Assembly (NCBI RefSeq): GCF_018139145.2 | Contig: NC_059482.1 | Coordinates: 12,505,794 to 12,569,793 of the forward strand | Reading direction: 5' to 3' | Source of the DNA: Gymnogyps californianus | Lineage: Eukaryota; Chordata; Aves; Accipitriformes; Cathartidae | Length of the DNA stretch: 64,000 nt | Notes under the pieces: generated by a model | Told to the model about the DNA's origin: nothing | The model's database searches: none | What the model saw: the letters and a program-made list of their open reading frames with translations, nothing else | Program-made: the position numbers and the translations under genes | Shown: positions 60,976 through 64,000 of the stretch, one piece after another | Layout of the letters: every line of letters begins with the position of its first letter | How positions within the stretch are numbered: the stretch's first letter is position 1

Positions 60976-63900
60976 CTTGTTTCAAACTGTAGTTTACTAC
61001 TTTTTAAGGAATTACTGATGCTTTTGATACAGTTTCCAAATACCTGCTAGTGAACCTTTTGATTCTTGTGAAGATGTGGGAAGGTATGTATTCCTTTCTG
61101 CACCGTTTAGTTGTAAATAACGTTCATACAGTCTGTAAAGCTTGTCTGATCTAAAATTATGACATCTTGTTGTGGACTATGAGGAATTTTTAATCTGTTC
61201 TCTTGATCTGTAGAGAAGAAAGGGAGGAAGGACTGGACAACAGCATTTAACAATTAAATGTCGCTGCCTTCTCTGGAAGGTGAGAACCACTCACCTCCTC
61301 CTGCAGCATTTGCGTGGATGGGAGAGAAAGTCTTACTACAGTAGTTGAAGGCGTCTCCTATCACCTGCAATTTTCTTGATAGAAAGAGCTTGGAGTGCCC
61401 TCAGTTTCTTCCCCCCTTACACAGTTAAAGGTCTTTTTGGAGTCTGACATTGGCTTATATTGAGTGGAAAGGCTAAGGGGCCTCTAGTGTCTGTGCAGTA
61501 AGCCCTGCAGCTACCTGCCCGTGAGCCTGTGTAGCATTGTTATAGATGCAGTCCTGCAGCCTTAGCTTTCCTCTCGGCATGCAGGAGATGCCCTGCCTTA
61601 CAGGGTGATTTCTGTTGAAAAACAGTAAGTTCCTTTAACAAAAAGAAGTCTATTCCCATTTTGCAGGGTTCGTAAAATCTGAAGTACCAGGCCTGTATAT
61701 CATGCTATTGCAAATATTCTTTAAAAACCCTCTGTAAGTTTGCTTTGCAGAAATGTATTGAGGTTTAAAGAAAAAGGGAACACGCTGGAGAATCCTGTAT
61801 GGATTTAACATAACTCAGTACATTTTCCAGGCTGAAATGTAATTTTTATGTTACAATACATGTGTGAAAACCCAATTTTGATATTCAGTGTTGTGTCTAT
61901 CCTGATAACTAGTTATTTCCCTGGCTTCCTCAACAAGAGAAGTAAGAAACAAGAAGAAATTATCCAGGTGGTGGTAAAATCACAGTGTAGGCACACTTAA
62001 GAGAACAGATACTACAAGTCTTGTTTCTTTGGTGAGGGAGTTCTGCAGATTAGCTTATTTTTGTACTCTTGCAACAGAAACACGCAGAGACAACTCTATA
62101 CTGCATCCTTTCTGCATTAATAAATAACCATTCTGCATGTTTTTGGTTCTAATCACTTTTGCAGACAAAAGCAACTCTAGTAAGGAAAATGTTCTTATTG
62201 AAGGTATTTGTGTAACTGTGACTGCAGGTGAGAGATCTGTATTCTGTGCCAAGCGCTATCTTTTACTAATATTTCTAGTACTTGATCTGTGTTCCAGTGA
62301 GCTGGTGTTTCAGTGTATCTCTTGCTTCACAATTTCTCAACTTTTCTTTGTGAGCAATGAATGTCAGTAAAAAGGGCAAAACCATCCCCCAGCAAATTAA
62401 CCTACTTAAATCTGGAAGATATATGGCAACGTTATACTTCCTCATATCTAAAGTCTTTTTGCAAAAGTTAAAGGAATAATATATTAATTTGCTTTATGTT
62501 AGTGTAATGCACTATTTTGAACAAGAATGTATCAAATTCCTCTCATTTAAAGTATCTGGCTAATAGGCTGTTAAAATGATGATTCCATCAAAATATATTA
62601 CCAGTTAGCAGTTCATGATTAGCATCACATGGTTCATACTAAAAGTTTATGCTGATGTATTTTTTTTAAATGCTAAGTTGTTGCTTATTTCAGCCTTAGA
62701 AATATTGTGAGTATGATTAGCAGAAAGATAAATGTTCTTTGTCTAAGAAGCAACTGATTGTTGGCAATACGAAAAAGTCTTATCCTTTACCTTTATAATT
62801 CTAATAAAGAAAATTTATGAATACAATTGATAGCTGAATTTGTCCAATGAGTATATTTCACTTACATGCATGCTATTCCAAAAATACAACTTCAGCTATT
62901 TCAGAAGGCTTTAGAAATAAATTCTCTTCCCCAGTTTTGCATGATTTTTATAAAATTAGGTCAAAGGAATTTTCAATTGAAAACAGTACTTTGTCATATT
63001 TTCTGCAACACGTCTTGCAAATTTATAAATCTGGTATTCATTTGAGTAAAGTTCCAAATCATAATGAATGGTTTAGACAGCATTATCATCAATTTCGTAC
63101 AGGTGCAGCTGTGGAAATCAGTGACTTCAATCAAAAGCCTCTGTCAAGTTTCACTGCACTGTCATTTTTTACATTCAGGTTTTGCTGAAATTAATGAAAA
63201 AAAAAAAAGACAATTCTCTAAATGTCTTTACATCACTTCTACCTTTGGGTGGTGCTTTTGAGCAGTGCTGCACTGTTGTTTCTGTTCGAAGAATTTAACA
63301 GCATTCATATTTTTACACTTTATACTAACATAATATTTCTTTCGTGATATTATGGAGTTAAAATTGCACTGTGTGTTTTAACACACATTACAACAACCTC
63401 TTAAGGCAAAAAAGTAAATTCATGCAAATGAGTTATGGAATGTGAAAAGATTTGTGCTGCTTCATTCATTGCAGAAATACTTATTGGGAAACAGGCATTT
63501 TCCTTTTGCGGACTCTATGCTTACTGTATCTCATGCAATTTGTCCATTGATAATAGTTATCTTTTGAATACTAATCTTAAAAGGGATTATAAAAGGGTAC
63601 GAAGAAAGAAGATATGGTTGATATAGCTTGCTGTAAATGATTTACTTTGTTTCACTTGTGTCTTTAAAATATTGTTGATACAGCTCATACACGTTGCTTT
63701 GCTAGTATCTGAAAATTAGAATAAATGAGAAACTTTGTATTCTTGAGTTAGTGGTACATTTTTTAGTTTTACAGTACTTCATATGCCACTGGCCTTCCTA
63801 TAAAACACTGCAATTAAAATCCAGCAACATTCAGTAAAAATATAATACCAATCCCTTTGAAGAATTCCCAGTGTACTAAAAAAGTGAAGTTATAACTAGC

Positions 63901-64000
63901 TAAATCATTGTACCTTGTGAAGCCAAGAGGCCAGGGTTTCTCCTGTCTTCTGTCACAGAAGCAAACAACCTACCAGCTCCCACCATATCTACTTTCAAAC

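Larger units (their letters stand above)
48061..64000. other. AT-rich non-coding stretch with one exon-like cluster
   Basis: No recognisable protein or mobile element. Seen inside: a T17 tract with TTTTG lead-in (50166-50210); three exon-like segments (50213-50267, 50748-50792, 51091-51140); an A/C-rich patch (54449-54494); a T15 tract (55607-55621); a mixed (TG)n(TA)n run (60958-60975); a 7-bp-arm inverted repeat GTGTGTT/AACACAC near 63370-63385; and an octamer ATGCAAAT at 63422-63429. The rest is plain AT-rich DNA. Confidence 0.55.

Noticed and set aside
1..64000. Search by eye for CR1 LINE 3' ends, tRNA, rRNA and CRISPR arrays
   Set aside because: I saw no repeated ATTCTATGATTCTATG-type CR1 tail, no cloverleaf with conserved tRNA boxes, no rRNA-like conserved blocks and no spaced identical repeats. 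Old, diverged fragments could be missed by eye.

Overview
This 64 kb window looks like non-coding vertebrate DNA, most likely from a bird. The bulk is AT-rich, CpG-poor single-copy sequence with no open reading frame that I recognise. It has no dense SINE or L1 load and no bacterial-type gene packing. The strongest identifiable features are four retroviral long terminal repeats (LTRs) of types I recognise from avian endogenous retroviruses. The bird assignment rests on that recollection plus the low repeat density. It is an inference, not a database match.

Layout: 1-10001 is AT-rich single-copy DNA with an A25 tract and a 20-bp perfect palindrome. 10002-10880 is a GC-rich, minus-strand 879-bp LTR of one family (called B here). 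10881-24788 is AT-rich DNA holding a perfect double octamer palindrome. 24794-25391 is a plus-strand 598-bp LTR of a second family (A) with a perfect 5-bp target-site duplication. 25397-39668 is AT-rich DNA with two T25 tracts and a small minisatellite. 39674-40236 is a minus-strand family A LTR (563 bp) carrying a 24-bp internal inversion. 40242-47442 holds a perfect CRE palindrome, a C18 tract and an A25 tract. 47448-48055 is a third family A LTR, minus strand, 608 bp. 48061-64000 is AT-rich DNA with a cluster of three exon-like segments near 50.2-51.1 kb that have strong splice-site matches but no recognisable protein.

All four LTRs are solo: no gag, pol or env lies next to any of them, and in the three family A copies the duplicated target bases directly abut both ends. 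Each therefore represents an insertion followed by LTR-LTR recombination that removed the viral interior. The window could be an intergenic desert or the inside of a very large intron; sequence alone does not decide this. I annotate no confident protein-coding gene, tRNA, rRNA or CRISPR array.

Most interesting are the short inversion within the U3 of the middle family A LTR, the shared 3' end of the two LTR families, four poly-A/T tracts of exactly 25 bases each, and the exon-like cluster. No complete new biological system is visible.
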